Assembly: GCA_004369085.1 (NCBI GenBank)
Contig: ML210197.1
Location: 62,001 to 126,000, forward strand
Length of the DNA: 64,000 nucleotides
Direction of reading: 5' to 3'
Source of the DNA: Coprinopsis marcescibilis
Taxonomy: Eukaryota; Basidiomycota; Agaricomycetes; Agaricales; Psathyrellaceae
Each line of letters opens with the position of its first letter. Position 1 is the first letter of the stretch. Below are positions 23,715 through 35,753 of this stretch, in pieces. Made by a program: the position numbers and the translations under genes. The notes beneath the pieces are model-generated. The model saw only the letters and a program-made list of their open reading frames with translations, did no database searches and was not told where the DNA came from.

Positions 23715-24837
23715 CTATCCTCTCCAGACAGCCTGTTGGAAGCGTAAGATTAGCTCGAAATCCGCATCTCAGAGTTGGAAATACATACAGGTCCTGGCTG
23801 GACGTATCGGGTAGGAACTGGGTAGTAGATGTTGATCATGATTCCGGGTTCCTAGGTCATCATCTGTGAGTCACAGGAAATCGATTAACGGAGATCTAAA
23901 CTCACGTTTCCTTGGTATAGCCCTGGGATGGAGACCAAAGGCGAAGGGTTGCCTCCTCCGCCACCAGTGACCTCGACCTGGGCACAGCTGATATACCATT
24001 GAGCTACGGACTTCGTGAATATCAAGCGTCTTCCGTTAATGCCGATGACCTACCACCACCTTGACCCTGAGCAGAGTGGAGGGCGACGTTCTCAATTCGG
24101 ACGAGGTATTGGCCAGATGGAAGGGAAGAGGGGATGGTGAATTCGACGTTCCTCATACCTGTAATAATTGATTGATTATAGCATCTAGCAATGATAGGCA
24201 ACAGGGTACTTACCGTTTGAGGGGAATTGGATAGAGCGTCCACCATCAGTCACAGCGGTGATCTCGTGAACCTATACAGTAACTGTCAGATACAGTAGCC
24301 ACCGACGCCCCGCAGTACTTACCTTGAACCAAACCTGGCCACTACCATCCCAGCTGGCGACATCGACACCATTGGGTGCTCGTGCCATGTAAATGTTGGT
24401 GACCTAGCGGTGATTACTGTCAGTCGACGGACGACGTGACTGAACGAGAGGGAAAACTTACACTAGGGTGGGAGATGCTGCCCGGGGAGTTGAATCCGAT
24501 TCTGGATCCAGCAGAGACAGTCTGGGTCTGTGCGGTAGCACGAGTCTGCGAGTTGTAGCATCGGAAGTCTTGGCTCCTGACGTCGGTGACCTTGGATGGC
24601 GTAAGCTACGCGATTGAGCGGACGTACGGAAACACTCACAGGTCCATTATTCTGGTAGTTGTTGGTCCTCCTGACGTATTGCCAAGCAGGGGTGACCTGA
24701 CCATTCACCACGAGAGAGGCGAAGGTATCTGTAGATCGGGAGTAAGCGGACAGTCTAGAAGCAACAAACAAAGTCAACTTACAGTGCGCCGAAGCAGCGG
24801 CAGTCAAGGAAAGGACGAAGGCGATCAAGAGCTTCAT
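23715..24837 (-). CDS. AA9 lytic polysaccharide monooxygenase
   Basis: Nine exons in frame: 24837-24783, 24728-24640, 24590-24462, 24403-24323, 24271-24214, 24158-24054, 24003-23906, 23851-23789 and 23732-23715, giving 231 residues. AA9 enzymes are secreted copper enzymes that cleave cellulose or hemicellulose oxidatively. A signal peptide (MKLLIAFVLSLTAAASA) is followed directly by the copper-binding His1 (HYTFASLVVNG). The second copper His is in ISHPSVTNIYMA, and the Gln and axial Tyr are in AQWYISCAQVEVTG. The C-terminal end (PGPAVWRG) is typical; there is no CBM1 cellulose-binding module. The active site looks complete. A TATA-like box lies about 60 bases upstream. Confidence 0.93.
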
Positions 24838-26744
24838 GGTGCTTGCAGATTCTGGAGGGGAGTCTGTTGAAGACAAAGAGGTTAGAGAGCCGCCTTTTAA
24901 AGCTCGGGTAATTGCCTTCTAGTTTCAACAGAGTATTTTCCGAGCGATGCGTGGATGACGATTTGCCTCGCGCCTTCCTGTTGGGCACTGTTTCGAATGG
25001 CTGGAGCACCAATTTTGCGATCATTGCCTCATGCAGGGCCTGTAGAATTGCCGACGTTAAATCGGGCGTCAGCCAAGTCTCCGAGAACGATTCCAGATGA
25101 AATCTCACCTTGCGCAGGGCAAAAGATCGTGCATCAATGCGAGTGGTCCGAAAGCCTAACGGTTAAACGATGGTACTTTCGACCAATGGCAGCTCGAAGA
25201 AGTCTTTGTTTGCCTTGACAGTTCGATGATCAATTGAGTATCCGGGGAAATAGAGTCGTTCTTTAAGAATACGAAGGCAGGCTGGAGAACGATGACCATG
25301 TGATGAATTGCCTGGAGGTATTATGGTGACACCTGTGCTTTATAATCCTCGCAACCGAGGTTTTTGCTGAACCAACCTCCGCCCATCATTTGGGAATGGA
25401 CGAATTAGTTCCCCTACTTCGCAGAAGAGAACTGTAAATGGCGCGTTTCTTCAGTGAATCTGATTAATCGGGAAGCGATGAAAACGAGATCGCTGTTTAT
25501 GGGATTCAAGGTTGACGATTGAACTGAGGATCAGTACTGCGTCACAAATTTGAGGCGAACTGGGCACATACATAATTATCCAGTCCACTCTGGCGTCTTC
25601 GAGCGTCGACCAAGGCCATTCCCATCTACAACTCGGCAATCGTCATGGTTTTGTGGGGCATCCCAACGAGGAATGCATCCGGAAGAGAAGTCGAGGAGAG
25701 AAGACCTTGGCTCGTGTCATGAGGGGCAAAATATTTAACCCCGTAGACACGCTGTAGCTGACTCTAGAGTTTGAAGGTAGAATCAAGGCTCACGGGCACC
25801 TCCAGATTATCCGCTGACGCTGAATTGTTCTCATCATACCCCGCTACGTGGTTCGCCAACCCGGCTTCCCATACATTTGCTGTTCCGCGATGCCAATCGG
25901 ACACGAAGAATGAAATGACGATCCTGGGACCTCAACATTAGTATCTCGGAAAGTTCACAGAGAGCCACAGAAGAAGTTCACCTTGAACCATCCCACCGCA
26001 AGTTTCTCGTAGCGCGATGGTTCTTGAAGATGCGGATATAAAGGCCGTATCCCCAGTGTTTCCCAACCCAAAATTACAATATGTGGGCCCTTGGAAGATA
26101 GACTCGTGGGTAGCCCTCAGCCTTCCTCTATTCATTCGGTTTCGTTTCGTTCTCACAACGTAAATAACGAACACTCAGGATAGGGTGCCATATCGATCCG
26201 CTTACAGACCCACTTCAGTACTACGCTTCCCAAAGCACGATTCCGCAACTCACAAAGCTCGCGTCACCAATCCCGTGGCCCTTCGTTCGTTTCCGAGTAG
26301 GTGGCTTTGAAGAATACATGTCGGTGTACCGATATCCACCAGCTCGTTGATACACTGGAGAGACTTTAAGTACCTTACAATCCGAGCGAGCTGAAGAAAC
26401 TCACTTGGTTTTCGAGACTATACGGTTTGGATAGGTTCAGAGAGTCTTCTTGGGCTTTCACGGTCACTGGTTCGGTGAAGTGTTCGACGAGCGGAATGTA
26501 CATTGGAAACCCTTCAGTAGTGGTGCACAAGTCGTATCGCCGGCCACGTCGTGAAATAGTCTGGAGTTGCCACTGGCAGTTCCCGTAGATTTAGCACAAA
26601 TGAAGCCATGATGGTTTGAGGTTAAGCCTGTTCCTACCAATTCAAACCCAGCTGTACCTATCGGCAGAGGGACCAACCGCATCCTTCTTACCGGTCTACT
26701 CGCCAATATGAACGTAAAGGACGGTTCACCCAACAGCAAGACCT
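24838..26744. other. Region without a supported gene
   Basis: Holds the AA9 promoter at its left end. The remaining frames are short and overlap on both strands with no recognisable protein. The right end may contain 5' parts of the kinase-like gene. Confidence 0.35.
24893..24902 (-). promoter_or_regulatory. TATA-like box, AA9 gene
   Basis: CTTTAAAAGG on the minus strand, about 56-65 bases before the ATG. Confidence 0.4.
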
Positions 26745-28412
26745 TTGAGGATCGCATTGCAGCCCTTGCGTGGGGAGGCTTGTAACCCTCCCAGATTCAC
26801 CCTGTCAGGAACAACAACCGCAGTGTTGAACACAACCAGTGACAACATCGCCTACGATCTTGTACAAGTCTGTGGGATGCGGAACCTCTGTCCTCTCCTC
26901 CCTCCGGAATTTTGGAGTATGGAGGTAGACCTCCCTCTGCATCCTCAGAATTACCTCCCTGCCAGTGGAAAGTTTGAAGAACAAACGGTGTCGATCGCTG
27001 TGTCGACGGCTCTCTCCCCCTTCAAATCATGGCTGAAGACCCTTTGGCCGGCAGCTACGGGGATATATACTTCCAATCTGCAAACTTCAGCAGTGGGCCG
27101 ACATATTGACTTCTACTTGTCGGACAGCAAGGACAGCCCGGTGGAAGGGAGACCTCCTCAGTTTGGAGCGAATACCAGAAAACTTTCTAATCTACCTGGT
27201 AACGTGTCAGACTTGAGCCGCTCGGCTCAAGTCTGTGAAGCAACAACCGAGCTTCATTTGTCTATTCTGAGACGGGTACGTGCCCATTTTAATCCGTTCC
27301 CATTCACGCCTGACCAATTCTAGGTGTATACATATATGGATGACCCCGACACATCGACTGGGTTTCTGATAGCCCCACCGAACCTGATCGCTCCGGTGAA
27401 GGCTTGGAGAGCGCATTGTCCCCCCCCCTTGCAGGCATCCATGTGTTCGAGCCGATCACAGGGCCAGATCAACCGGTCGAAATCACGGACGAAAGAGCAT
27501 GGGCGCGGTGGCTCGAAGGGCTGCTGTCTATCATCGTGGCGGCAGAAGTCATGAAATCCCCTCTCTTCGCAGAACAAGTTGCGTCTTACTTTCCGCAATG
27601 TGTGGTGCAAGTGAGAGCATTCTACAACTCACCTCCTCTCCCCGTTACCCTTGGTGAGGGACGGTTCGTGCCAACTGGTCGATCGCTTACACACAGACTC
27701 TTTGACAGCACTATGTCTGCAATCTCCTAATGTGCCACCGCCACCCTCAAGAGGGATCTCCTTTGGCGATTGATTTTTGCCTTCATCCCTACCCGTGGTC
27801 ACCGAAGATTGATTGCCTCTTCTTCGTGAGTGAAAACATGTCCTTCACTCTCCTTGGGCTGAATGTCCCCCTAGTTTTTCTTTCTCCTTTCCTGAGATCC
27901 AGTTACGGGCAGAGACTACCTATTCAGGAGTCTCTTCTCTTGTATACATTTATCCTTCTCTGGGATTCGTCGTGAAGCTTTTTAAAGCTCATGACGGTAT
28001 CTTGACATTTGAGAACGAGATGAAGGCCTACGCTGCACTCTCTGACCTAAACTTTGTTCCCAAAGTTCTTGCATATGGGATACGCCCCCAGGAACACGAA
28101 GAGGAGAATGCCCTCCCTTTCATAGTTCTTACATTTCTTGGACCAGTTCTCAAGAGGGACTTGTCCCAGGATGAATGGTAAGCCATCCTCTACTGCAGTG
28201 TTTTCATAACATCCTTAGTATTTGACAGGGTCGTAATCCGTATTCATCACGTCCCTCTTATCCATGAGAGGGGCATTCATCACCATGATATCCACGGCGG
28301 CAACGTAATCCAGAAATTGGGGGGAGAACTAGGTCTGATAGACTTCCATCTTTGCTGTCCGCTCGCGCTATGCCAAGAGCCATGTCCAGATGTCGTCAGA
28401 GACATTTTTTAA
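26745..28412 (+). CDS. Protein kinase-like gene, possibly decaying
   Basis: The C-terminal part is a compact kinase fold. It has a beta-3 lysine (VVKLFKAHDG, about 27970), a likely alpha-C Glu (FENEMKAYAAL), a catalytic loop HHHDIHGGN after an intron at about 28180-28228, and LIDFHLCCP where DFG is usual. The frame ends at TAA 28410-28412. Upstream frames (from 26745, 27324 and 27404) look like parts of an N-terminal domain seen in Agaricomycete kinase-like proteins, but I could not join them. The frame changes across a run of eight C at 27421-27428, and no splice junction I tried restores it. The Gly of DFG is replaced by His. Either a diverged kinase with a complex exon layout or a young pseudogene. 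Confidence 0.45.
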
Positions 28413-29280
28413 ACATTTATATACTACCCAATGTCTATAGCCATTCGCCTATGTACAGCATGTGTGGTAAAAATGAGGAAATTCCAAAAAGGGAAATGGG
28501 TAAAAAGGAGCAGAGGAGGACTAAGGGAGGGCCTCTCTGAGGGTTCGAGGCAGGGGATCTGTGCACATCAAACTTTGGCATACTAGCTTCATTCGCTTCA
28601 CTCGCTGCAACTCAACACGGCGACACAAGTTTGTAAAGGGTTTTGCCCTTACGAAAAATATATATTCAAAAAGGCTCACCACCATTCCTCACCACTCGGA
28701 ATTTCGGTGATTACAAGCGCACGCAGCACAGCGCGGCACGTAGTAGAGTGAGGTTCCGAGCCCCCTGGCTAAATGTCGCCCGATTCGACACAGATTCAGG
28801 GCGCGACACTTGGAGACTGGACCATGGGTCAACGCACGTCGATGTATGCATATTGAGCACCGGAAAACCCGCGTCGAAAGAACTGGCAGCGGAATTCGCC
28901 ATTGTATACGTCGATTGAAACGGGATGATGATCGTCAAGATGAAGGCGCATCCGTCTGGTCGCCGACTCGCACGACTACTCCCACTGCTTACCATTCAGC
29001 ATCATCAAAAATATCGTTCAATAATCATTTAGAAATAAGATTTTACAAAAATCTCATATAGTATGCTGCAGCGGTTCATCAAAGCTATCGAAGGTGTTCG
29101 ACTGTCGTATTTGTATGGTAGCAGAACAAGAAAACGTATTCACGGAGGAAAACAAAGAGCGACAATTAGGAGAGCAGGCTCAAAATGAAGATGGATGCAT
29201 AAGTTGGTTCAGAAAACGCAGACGGCGGCCAGACAATCGTAAATCATCAACAACACTCGGGCGATAGAATCACGCATTCA
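28413..29280. other. Intergenic region without a supported gene
   Basis: Only short frames; AT-rich near both ends. Shared 3' flank of the kinase-like gene and Argonaute 2. Confidence 0.4.
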
Positions 29281-32200
29281 CTACTCCCAAGCAAATACAA
29301 TCAGCCATCAGACAAAACCCATGCACAAACGTGTACTCACAGAGAAATACATGTTCATCTCCGCATACTTGGACAACGGCTTGAAGTTGCGCTTGAAGTT
29401 CTCCAAGAGATTCGCCGCAGCCTGACTGGTTTGGGTGGCAGAGTCGGACAACATATGGCGCCCAGTGGGGTCGTAATGAGTTTTGGCTCGAGCGCAGACA
29501 ATATCGGCATCTGAGGTACAAAAGGAGGAAAGGCGAGGGAATGAGTATCATTTGGGCATTGCAAAAAGGGCACACTTACAATAGACAGGAGCGGGGATGG
29601 AGACAGACCGCGTCGCGCGAGCGTAGACGTGGCACAGCGAGTAGGCAATACTCTGCATGGCATCGGCACTGGAATAATCGCGATAGTCAGCCTAGATATC
29701 CTTGAGATATACATTGCCTCAACACATACTTGAAGTTGTTTTCATCAAAGAGAACCGAGTAATGCGAGGGTCGACTGGTGCCCAACAATCCGCCATGACT
29801 CAAAAGATAAAAGTCGAATTCAGTTGGATGGACGATATCACGATCAATGACAGTTCCTGCAGGAGCGTTGCCAGACTTGTCGCGGTCCCGCTCTTCAGCG
29901 TTCATTCTATAAGCAAAATAAGAATCGAAGCCGATAAAATTTCCCGTAGACTAAACGTACCGGATGTGGTGGCGTTTCCCAACCACAATTAATGTGATTT
30001 TGCAGCCGACAATCCCCAGTTCCGAGAGAGCCTCTGAAAGATTCAAATACGCAATGGTTAAGACCTACACAATAGCAAGAAGCATACAAACGTACCCTTA
30101 ATAAGCGGCAGCTCCCGCGACAAGACATGGGCGAACTGTCCCTCAGAGACACCATCTACCAATCCATCAACACCAACATCCCCACAAGGAACGACGAGAC
30201 GACGATCAACTCACCTCGGAAGAAGATCAGCCGACGCGGCTTGGGGTTGGTGGCCTTCTCAGCCTTCGATCGATAGCTCATATACTGCTGAAGACCGTGC
30301 TGCAAACAACAAGTCTCAGCTCCATGGAAATCATGCGATAAGAAAGGAGAGGTGTGTGTACCTTCGCCATGTCCTTGAGGTCTTCGATAATCTCCTCCCT
30401 GCCAGTCTGTACATTATCCTTAGCAATGTATTTGGTGGCGTTTGAGTCGAGACTCGCGACAAGGGCGGTGAATGACGGGCGACCATCAGAACCCGGAGCG
30501 GGATGCATTACATCGGCACCTATGACAAAACGTTATAGAAAGGCAGTCAATGTTAGAGGCGATGTGGAACTTACCCATGACAATGGTGGGGTTGGCGATA
30601 TCAGCCAGTGGATTATTAGCAGAATCAGGTACAGCGTTGATTCCTCCGAGTTTGACGTTCACTCTGCACACAACAGTCAGAAAAGAAGTACGAATGCAAA
30701 ACTATACTCACTTGAGGAGAACATTAGCCCAATATTGGGGACGCGCGTTGCCGCACTTGGCCGACTTCAAACATTGAGTAGCCACACCCCGCTGTAACGG
30801 CAATGTGAGAAAGACAATACCCCGCGAACAGAAAGAAGCATACCACAATATCACCGAAACTAGAGGAGGGAGGATCAGACTGGAAAGTCAAAACCAAAGC
30901 AAACGCACGTACTGCTTAACACCTGTGTAGATCTCGTCTCCACCTTCTGGAAGAATCACCACGATGAGTGTTGGAGGTACCTTGGTCTTCTGGAAGACAT
31001 CACGGCCCGCAGCGTCGAGATGCTAGATTTCTCACGTCAACCTTCGTCTGCGCTGGCACAAGCAGGGAATACATACTGCGGAGACCTGGGGACCCGGAGC
31101 ATGGTACCTGATCAAAGGATTAGCATGGGCAAAGTTCATACCTGTGGAGAGAGGGACGTCAGATTCGTCGCAGCTGACAGTCAACGCAGAACGTACCCAT
31201 TTTTCTAGCTTCTCCTGTGAGTCCTTGAATAACGTTGCGACATTTCTCGTCGTTGAAACGCCTTTCATGCTCGTAAACGATGAGAATCCATTGAGCGATC
31301 GGCGGGCACGGCATGTAAAGCTTCTTATCAATCCTATTTTAAGAAGAAAATAAGCTGGGAAATCCTGTATTTTCGATGGAACTCACATGTTCCACGCCCC
31401 GCCTCTTGGCGTCACAGATATTTCTTTGCTGCCTCTTCCGTAGGTCAACTTCGTCGGGTTCAATGTCCTGGCAGGCACTTGCAGGGGACCTTGAGATGTA
31501 TCCACAGACATTCCGAATGACCGGATATATTGAGATTGTCCATAATGCAAGTACTGTATCGATATTATCGAAACGTTCACTTATATGAAAATGGCCAGGA
31601 ATAAACTCACCTGCACACCTCGTCGAATGATGTCGAACCGCTCTGCAGGTTTTTTCGTTGCGAATCCAAGGACATCAGTGGTCTTGTGGGGCGGAATTTG
31701 CTTGCGGATGATCTGGCCAGGAATCACAGTGCAGACTTCAAGCGGGACGATCGCGTTTCGGCCAATCTAATAGGGTCGTTAACGAGCCTCAACAACATAC
31801 TAAGTACCAGTTTACCTCAGCGCAAATGATGCCCGGAAAACGCAACGGGCGTCCGAGTTGGCGTTGGAAATATTGTGCCACAGTAATATTTGCACCATTG
31901 TGCTCAAAGGTGATCTGGTTTGCACCTTGCTTGGTAAGGCTACGCACAACGCGCTTCTTTCCACCAGTAGTGGCGACTATGACGTTAACGCCAGTGACGA
32001 ATCGCTGAACGCGGACGCGTTGATCGTCCGGAAGACCATGGCCAGGCGAGAGCATGTTGGGGTTTGGAGCCCCCCGATCGAGGACTTCGAGACACAGGTC
32101 AAGCAATGTGCCGCGTTTGTACATCATGCCGGTCGCAATGTCGACGTTGACAAACATACGACTGACTCCAGGGCGAAGGGATTGGAAGAGTCCTCGCCAA

Positions 32201-33271
32201 AGCTCGATGCCGTAGCCGATGTCCCGCTTTTCGAGGGCCTCGATAAAGAACGAACGTACATTGAATGGGTAGTTGAGATTGGGTTCCATTCGAAGGGCGA
32301 TGTTGCATGCCTGGTGAGTGTTAAGCTACATATTATTTGGAACCTGATGTGAACAAGCGGCTTACTGTAATGGCAGTAATAGCTTCGTTGTCGTGCGATT
32401 GCTGGCCTTGAACGAAACGTTCAAGCAACCTGGAATATGGGTTAAATGACTAGCATTCAAGCCAATATGACAGGAACACTCACTCCGGATTAATGGTGTT
32501 GACATGTGTCAGTTTCACTTTGAACACCTTCGGAGGCCTGGTCGGGTTGGAACCACCATTGGCTTGAGGAAGTGGGACGCTGAACTGAGGTTCAAATAAC
32601 GTCAGCAGGGTGTAATAGGACAGGTCGCGGAACTTTACCTCTTGCGAGTCGCCGTTTGCACCTGATAACTTGAGTCGACTCGGAGAAAAAAGGTTCTTTC
32701 GCCCATCGTATGAACCACGGGGAGTGAAAACTTGCGCAGCAACATCGTTCTGAAGCGCTTTCACAATTTCCATGTTCACACGGGCAGGTAGATTTCCGGG
32801 ATCGATATCTATATATACCCATCCTTATCAAAAGAGATCGCGAAAAAGATGTTAAAAGACACTTACCCACTGAAAAGGGGAACGAGACCGGGCGAAAGGT
32901 CAGAAGAAAGTCCAGTGTCTCCTTGCCATCTACATACCGTCATAATGGTGGATCGTCTGGTCCGGTAAAGTAGCTGGGAAGCAGTTGACTTGCACCTTAA
33001 TGACTTTCCCCGCTTGTCCGTAATCAGGCCTCCGTACGCCAATCGTTGTGACATGAGAAGCTTTTCGTTGGGCGCATTACGATCATAATGAAATAATATT
33101 TATTACCGGGCTATTCTTAAACTCACCAGCTTGAACTAAAGTTGGGCCAACCGCTGTTCCTCCACGACCTGCGCCGGCTGCTCTCGGGGTGCCTCCGCGA
33201 CCACCTGTAGCACCTCCACGACCACCGCCGCGAGGACCACCCCGAGATCCAGTCTGCGCTCTGGGAGGCAT
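29281..33271 (-). CDS. AGO: Argonaute protein (copy 2), RGG-rich N-terminus
   Basis: A many-exon gene from ATG at 33271 to TAG at 29283-29281. It is a paralogue of the gene at 19080-23255, with the same domain order. The N-terminal tail has RGG-type repeats ([18 protein letters not shown]). N domain: [19 protein letters not shown] and [15 protein letters not shown]. Linker and [50 protein letters not shown] tetrad: D in [11 protein letters not shown] (codon 30514-30512), E in [10 protein letters not shown] in RDGVSEGQF and H in FYLLSHGG (codon 29796-29794). The C-terminus is MNMYFS, with the stop codon after a last intron, as in copy 1. Slicing is predicted from the intact tetrad. A TATA-like box is about 95 bases upstream. 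Confidence 0.9.
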
Positions 33272-34226
33272 GCTGTTGTGGACGATTTAGAAAGTAAAAC
33301 AGAGAGTCCAGGCGGCTTGTCCAACCGTCTGGGAATATGGATAACAATTTCACCCCAACTTGTCCTATATACCCTGTCCGTGGGAAGATATCGGCGCTTT
33401 CCGCGACTCGTGACATCCTATAATTAGACTTGGATGACTGTCTTTCTTTCTGTAACTTGCTCTCTCCGCGAAATTCATAGGCCTAGAACATTTAAGAAGT
33501 GTGAAACCATGCTCAGCTGTACCTACAGGACCGTATCCCACCCAAATATTCACTGGAGGTCTACAATTTGCTTTCAATAGTGGGTCTACCGAGTGTACTG
33601 CGGCATCACCTCATGGCAGACGTTTCCACGTCGAACTTCCATCGAAGGTCAGCGGTTGCTTGAACCGCTTGAATTAGCTACTTCTGTCGCAGTACGCAGC
33701 TCTGCGCAGTTATTTCCGCTCGGAAGAACCAATCGGACTTTAGACTTCGAATGTCAAGGCCCAATGACGAAATCGGCTTTGGTTTGTATGCATCAAAGTT
33801 AAAACATTGCCCTGGATGATGGCCCATTAGTGGCATCATTTGCAAATACCTGACGACTCAATCGATAGTACGCCGACGTCTCGGCACAACGTGCGTAACT
33901 TGGCCAAGAAGGTGCACCGAGTCACTCTTTGTGACAACCGTGATGGTCCAAGCGCTTAATTGCGATTTCCGGGACAGATTACACAATGAAACAAACGGCC
34001 CAAGCAACCGAAGCCTCTCGCCTTTGTGTAAATAGCAGGCAAAGCCACAGAACAGCTGCACAATGCTCGGGAAACATTCAAAGCGGCGATTCTATAAAGT
34101 CCTGGCTCGTTTCGCAGAAAGGAGATCACATCTCAAACCCCTTCCATCATCATCACTGCATCCGCAGCTTACCCTAACACTACCCTCCTCTGAGCCACCA
34201 ATTTCGAGATAAACCCATCTCTTAAC
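33272..34226. other. Divergent intergenic region
   Basis: Promoters of Argonaute 2 (left) and of the acidic protein (right). No ORF supported. Confidence 0.4.
33365..33371 (-). promoter_or_regulatory. TATA-like box, Argonaute 2
   Basis: TATATAG on the minus strand about 95 bases before the ATG. Confidence 0.4.
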
Positions 34227-34940
34227 ATGGATAACGAAAGGATTTCTCGACGTAACACGATCGGCGTGGTTCCGATCGGTCTTCAATCCCATGCATTTCC
34301 CGAGGAGGAAGAGTACGAAGACGAAGGGTATGAGGAAATAATTGAGGAGTATGACGAAGAAGAGTACGACGAGCCCGAGCTCGCCACTCCTCCCCGCACA
34401 CCCCTCACGCCTCTGACACCCTTCACACCCTTCACACCATTCTTTAATCGCGATGACATGCCACCCCGTCCCGAAGCACCCACCCCTTTGACTGCCCTCT
34501 TCGGCAGCCAAACCCGCCTTGATGGCCAACCAACTCCATCCGGCTTCCCTTCCACTCTCGACACAATGCACGATCGCAAGCTTTACCGAAACGCCGACAG
34601 GTACAGTCTTAGCCTCGATCTGGAGTCCTTTGATTTTTCTGACGAGCCTCTTTCGCCCGCTCCTGATTCCACTTCTTCTAACAATGTTCTTACTATTAGA
34701 AGTCCAAGCAGAGCTTCAGGTGACAAAAACAGCGGCTTCCTTCTCGACAGGATGACCTTGAAACACCGCTCCCCAAAATCGAGAAAGGTCTCGGGCGATG
34801 TCGATGTCACCCCAACAAAAGACGAGAGGGGGAGGGCTGCGACGCCTACCCTGCCCATGTTGGAAGCACTTCGACTCGACGACGCTGATTCCGACACAGG
34901 CGTTAGCAACGATCGAGACGAGATCAAAAGCCTTGACTGA
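34227..34940 (+). CDS. Acidic, TP-repeat protein of unknown function
   Basis: Single exon of 237 codons. Residues about 25-52 are nearly all Glu, Asp and Tyr. A Thr-Pro run follows (TPLTPLTPFTPFTPFF), and the rest is rich in Ser, Asp and Pro with several SP/TP sites that could be targets of proline-directed kinases. No signal peptide, membrane segment or known domain is visible, and the protein is probably disordered. I do not recognise the family. Composition and length make it likely to be real; the function is open. Confidence 0.6.
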   Translation: MDNERISRRNTIGVVPIGLQSHAFPEEEEYEDEGYEEIIEEYDEEEYDEPELATPPRTPLTPLTPFTPFTPFFNRDDMPPRPEAPTPLTALFGSQTRLDGQPTPSGFPSTLDTMHDRKLYRNADRYSLSLDLESFDFSDEPLSPAPDSTSSNNVLTIRSPSRASGDKNSGFLLDRMTLKHRSPKSRKVSGDVDVTPTKDERGRAATPTLPMLEALRLDDADSDTGVSNDRDEIKSLD

Positions 34941-35753
34941 TATTTCTGTCCATCTAAAGTTTGCATCGTTGATTGTTCTATGTACTAGCTACGCAAACGG
35001 ATATTGACTGAGTTTGCTAGTCTACATATATCTATTGAAAACTACATTAATACTGAAATCAACGCTTTTGTTTGACTATTGTACCACTCAAGACTTTGAC
35101 GTTGAAAGAAACTATGTCGAATTTCGCCTCTGTGTTTAGAAGCTATGATGCGGAGGCAATGCAGAGTGTCATGATGCTCAACCTCAGTGCCGCACGGATC
35201 AACCTTCAATCATCACGTTAGTGCCCCAAGTAAACGAGGAAGCAGAATGCGAAAGTCATTAAGCCAATACACAAGGTCAGCAGATCGCTGCAAGATTGCG
35301 AGGGGTATAATTTGGAGCAGATACAGACGTCACAATGCGTAAGAACTGACCAGTTGGGGCGAGGGGAGTGTTGGAGACGACGGTATCCACTGCGCGGAAA
35401 GACGGCCCTGGGACAAAGAACGTACCATTTAGATGACTACATTACACGGTGTACTTACTAAATAACTGAAACAAAGCTGTGGAAAGACTCGATATGCCAA
35501 AGAATATGAATTTACGAGAGAAATGCTTACTTATCACTGTTACAGGTACTGGGGTACTTAGGCGCCGAAACACACGGAGAATACCCAAGCACCGACAGCT
35601 GTGGACCTGATCCTCGAATTGAGACCAATAATGAGAATCCGGATCGAAGATCGGCTCCAGGCTACACATAAAAGCTCAAAGCATATCGGTGCTGGATTGT
35701 CAGTGTCTGAATCTCTTCATACTCACAAGTCGCCTGTTCCACTCAACGCCAAC
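34941..35753. other. Upstream region of the DUF6593 cluster
   Basis: No supported ORF. Ends with the TATA-like box of the first DUF6593 gene. Confidence 0.4.
35667..35674 (+). promoter_or_regulatory. TATA-like box, DUF6593 gene A
   Basis: CATAAAAG about 80-87 bases before the ATG; genes B and C have A/T boxes at nearly the same distance. Confidence 0.45.
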
